From CAZOKH01 sp964580315 (lineage in GTDB: Bacteria > Chloroflexota > Anaerolineae > Anaerolineales > Anaerolineaceae), in NCBI GenBank assembly GCA_964580315.1, contig CAZOKH010000115.1:1-8027 (forward strand): 8,027 nt of DNA, read 5' to 3'. The number at the start of each line of letters is the position of its first letter. Position 1 is the first letter of the stretch. Of this stretch, positions 5,535 to 8,027 are shown piece after piece. The translations under genes and the position numbers were made by a program. The notes under the pieces were generated by a model. It made no database searches and was not told where the DNA came from. It saw only the letters and a program-made list of their open reading frames with translations.

Positions 5535-8027
5535 CTAACCAACCTGTTTTCGCATACGTCCCAGGAATATTTTGCTCACTTCAGCCACAATAGATGGAAT
5601 GGCAATCAAAGGCAGGACTTCAAGCCATTGCAGCCAGCCCAACGGCAGGGTGTTGAAAATGGTATTGAAGAACGGCACATACACCACCATCAAGATCAAG
5701 GCAACCGAAGAAAGGAAAGCCATGTTCATCCATTTGTTGCTGAATACACCAATTTTAAGTATGGAATAATATTCAGAGCGGGCAGTATAAGCGCGCAGAA
5801 GTTCGGAGGTGCTGAGGGTAACAAAAGCCATGGTTTCGGCGAATTCATAATGAGATGCGTCGCTGGAAATGCCGATGAAGAACGCCGCCAGGGTAACCGC
5901 GGAGATCGCGATGGTTTGCAAAATGATGCCAATCCACATGGGTTTGTTGATGATCGGCTCTTTGGCCGGGCGGGGACTCTGATCCATGATGTCGGGGTCG
6001 CCCTTTTCGGTGGCAAGCGCCAGCGCAGGAGCGCCGTCAGTCAGCAGGTTGAGCCACAGCAATTGTATGGCGGTCAGAGGTGATCGACCGCTCACCAGGG
6101 TGGCAATGAAGATGATGGCAATTTCTGCCAGGTTGCAAGAGATCAGGAAGTACACAAACTTGCGAATGTTGCTGTAGATGATGCGTCCTTGCTCAATGGC
6201 AGACACAATGCTGGCATAGTTATCGTCAGTCAACACCATGTCGGCGGTTTCTTTGGCTACATCGGTGCCGGTGATGCCCATCGAAACGCCGATGTCAGCG
6301 CGTTTGATGGCAGGCGCGTCATTGACGCCGTCACCGGTCATGGCGACCACTTCGTTGTTGTCACGCAATGCATCTACAATGCGCATTTTATGTTCCGGTG
6401 AAACGCGGGCAAACACGTCAGTGTTTTCCACTTCTTTCCTGAGCGTTTCATCGTCCATGTCGTTCAACTGCGCGCCGGTCAGCACATGGTGATCGCTGCG
6501 CAGCAGGCTGATGTTGCGGGCAATGGCCTGGGCGGTGTTGGGATAGTCGCCGGTGATCATGATGGTGCGAATGCCGGCGCCGCGCGCTTTTTCAAGAGCG
6601 GGTTTCACCTCAAGTCGCGCCGGGTCGATCATGCCCGACAAACCGGCAAACACCAGGTCTTTTTCCAGGTTCTCAGGGGTGATCTCGTTGGGTTTCACGG
6701 GCGACAGGCTGTAGGCCAAACCCAACACACGCAGGGCTTCGTTGGTCATGGCGTCGTTGGCTGCCAGAATTTTCTGGCGCATGGCGTCATCGAGCGGGGC
6801 AAATTGATTATCAGGGGTAACATAGCGGTTGCACAGGTTGAGCACCATGTCGGGTGCGCCTTTAACCGCCACGGCATACCAGGTTCGTTTCTGGTCGTCT
6901 TGCATCACACGTGTGTCAGCCACTTGCGGCATGCGAATTTGATGCACAGTGACCATGCGCTTGCGGGTTGAATCAAACGGAATTTCTTCTTCACGCGGGT
7001 ATGCTTCATTCAACTGAGGCGCCAGCTCGCCGGCTTTGGCAGCCGCCACCAGCAGCGAACCCTCGGTGGGGTCGCCAATCATGCGGTACTGCGCTTCGCC
7101 GCCGTCCGACGGCAGGGGTTCCAGCATGGCGTCATTATTCAGCACACCCACCCACAGTGTGTCCATGGCCGCCGGGTACTGGGAAATATCAACTTTCTGA
7201 CCATCTTTGTGGAATTCACCTTTAATGCCGTAGCCGGTGCCGGTAATATCAAAAAACTCGCCGCCCGCATATATTTTGGTGACAGTCATTTCATTCTGGG
7301 TCAGGGTGCCGGTTTTATCGGTGCAGATCACCGTGGCGGAACCCAGGGTTTCCACTGAAGCCAGGCGCCGAATGAGCGCATGCCGCTGCACCATCTCGCG
7401 CATGCCCAGCGCCAGGCTGATGGTGACCACAGCCGCCAGGCCTTCGGGCACAGCGGCGATTGCCAGGCTTACCGAAACCATGAACATTTCGCGCACCACA
7501 TCCCAGCTAAAGGGGCCTGCGCGCACCACACCCACCACGAAAACCAATCCACAAATGGCCAGCGCCGCCCAACCTAGCAGTTTTCCCAGGTTGTCGAGGC
7601 TGACCTGCAGCGGGGTTTGTTCTTCCTCCACGCTTTGCAGCATATCGGCAATCATGCCCAGTTGCGTGTGCATGCCGGTGCTAACCACCACGGCGCGTCC
7701 GCGGCCGTAGGTGACCGTGGTGCCCATGAAAGCGGTGTTTTTCATGTCGCCCAGCGGAACTTCAGCATCCAACAGCAGGGCGGCATTCTTTTGCACCGGC
7801 ACCGATTCGCCGGTCAGCGCGGCTTCGTCCACTTTCATGTTGACGGCTTCCAGCAGGCGCACGTCAGCGGGAATGAAATTGCCGGCTTCCAGGAAAACCA
7901 CATCGCCCGGCACCAGCTCGCGGGCTGGCACCGAAACACGCCGCCCGTCGCGCAGCACCTGCGACTCAGGAGCTGCCATTTTCTTCAGCGCCGCCAGGGC
8001 TTCTTCAGCGCGGCTTTCCTGCACAAC
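5535..8027 (-). CDS. P2A-type Ca2+-transporting ATPase (N-terminus outside window)
   Basis: This is the C-terminal 830 or so residues of a SERCA/PMR1-like cation pump. It couples ATP hydrolysis to export of Ca2+ across the inner membrane. The frame stays open to the right edge. The first residues (QESRAEEAL) match the loop after M2, so roughly 80-110 residues are missing. Counting from the GTG codon at 8024: TGES at 71-74 (actuator domain), PEGL at 193-196 (M4), phosphorylated Asp236 in CTDKTGTLT, ATP-site KGAPD at 388-392, TGD at 491-493 and TGDGVND at 563-569 (hinge). Candidate Ca2+ ligands are Glu194, Asn631 and Glu634 (M5), Asn659/Thr662/Asp663 (M6) and Glu741 (M8), matching those of SERCA. 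M7-M10 follow to about 817. The stop at 5535 precedes a strong terminator. Ca2+ is favoured over Na+/K+ or H+ by these residues but is not proven. Confidence 0.93.
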   Translation of the reverse strand, partial: VVQESRAEEALAALKKMAAPESQVLRDGRRVSVPARELVPGDVVFLEAGNFIPADVRLLEAVNMKVDEAALTGESVPVQKNAALLLDAEVPLGDMKNTAFMGTTVTYGRGRAVVVSTGMHTQLGMIADMLQSVEEEQTPLQVSLDNLGKLLGWAALAICGLVFVVGVVRAGPFSWDVVREMFMVSVSLAIAAVPEGLAAVVTISLALGMREMVQRHALIRRLASVETLGSATVICTDKTGTLTQNEMTVTKIYAGGEFFDITGTGYGIKGEFHKDGQKVDISQYPAAMDTLWVGVLNNDAMLEPLPSDGGEAQYRMIGDPTEGSLLVAAAKAGELAPQLNEAYPREEEIPFDSTRKRMVTVHQIRMPQVADTRVMQDDQKRTWYAVAVKGAPDMVLNLCNRYVTPDNQFAPLDDAMRQKILAANDAMTNEALRVLGLAYSLSPVKPNEITPENLEKDLVFAGLSGMIDPARLEVKPALEKARGAGIRTIMITGDYPNTAQAIARNISLLRSDHHVLTGAQLNDMDDETLRKEVENTDVFARVSPEHKMRIVDALRDNNEVVAMTGDGVNDAPAIKRADIGVSMGITGTDVAKETADMVLTDDNYASIVSAIEQGRIIYSNIRKFVYFLISCNLAEIAIIFIATLVSGRSPLTAIQLLWLNLLTDGAPALALATEKGDPDIMDQSPRPAKEPIINKPMWIGIILQTIAISAVTLAAFFIGISSDASHYEFAETMAFVTLSTSELLRAYTARSEYYSILKIGVFSNKWMNMAFLSSVALILMVVYVPFFNTIFNTLPLGWLQWLEVLPLIAIPSIVAEVSKIFLGRMRKQVG

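Noticed and set aside
5508..6083. Long plus-strand open frames opposite the ATPase gene, such as 5508-6083 and 6486-6971
   Set aside because: They are antisense shadows of an intact, motif-complete P-type ATPase frame and show no recognisable domain.

Overview
The window is bacterial DNA with compact gene packing on both strands. Most genes are GC-rich. Gene families alone do not fix the taxon. A lipoprotein with a Thr/Pro-rich linker after its lipobox, a GatCAB-type tRNA amidotransferase, a dolichyl-phosphate-glucose-synthase-like glycosyltransferase and a MntA/HepT pair next to housekeeping genes would fit Chloroflexota (Anaerolineae-like). That placement is inference only.

Layout. Positions 1-342 hold no convincing gene, only short inverted repeats. 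Positions 343-3088 on the minus strand form an apparent three-gene operon, read right to left: a secreted lipoprotein of the putative esterase family (alpha/beta hydrolase), gatC and gatA. The gaps between these genes are 19 and 3 nt. GatC and GatA are two of the three subunits that turn Glu-tRNA(Gln) (and/or Asp-tRNA(Asn)) into the amidated form; gatB is not in the window. A plus-strand tRNA-Pro(UGG) gene at 3141-3213 stands head-to-head with this operon. It has a good sigma70-type promoter whose -10 box overlaps a -10-like box on the opposite strand, and a perfect-stem hairpin terminator follows it.

Positions 3291-4660 on the plus strand carry a GT2 glycosyltransferase and, 2 nt later, rnhB (RNase HII). 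Directly after rnhB, with an extended -10 promoter overlapping the rnhB stop codon, comes a two-gene type VII toxin-antitoxin module (4700-5375). It encodes MntA, a minimal nucleotidyltransferase antitoxin, and HepT, a HEPN toxin. The two genes overlap by 20 nt and all diagnostic residues are present. The module is visibly more AT-rich than its flanks, which suggests it was acquired.

A 14-bp perfect palindrome at 5474-5509 sits between the convergent hepT and the last gene and probably terminates transcription both ways. From 5535 to the right edge the minus strand encodes a P2A-type (SERCA/PMR1-like) Ca2+-transporting ATPase. Its N-terminus lies outside the window.

No wholly unknown system was found. 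The points most worth following up are the intact MntA/HepT module, the lipoprotein esterase leading the gatCA operon, and the overlapping divergent promoters between tRNA-Pro and that operon.
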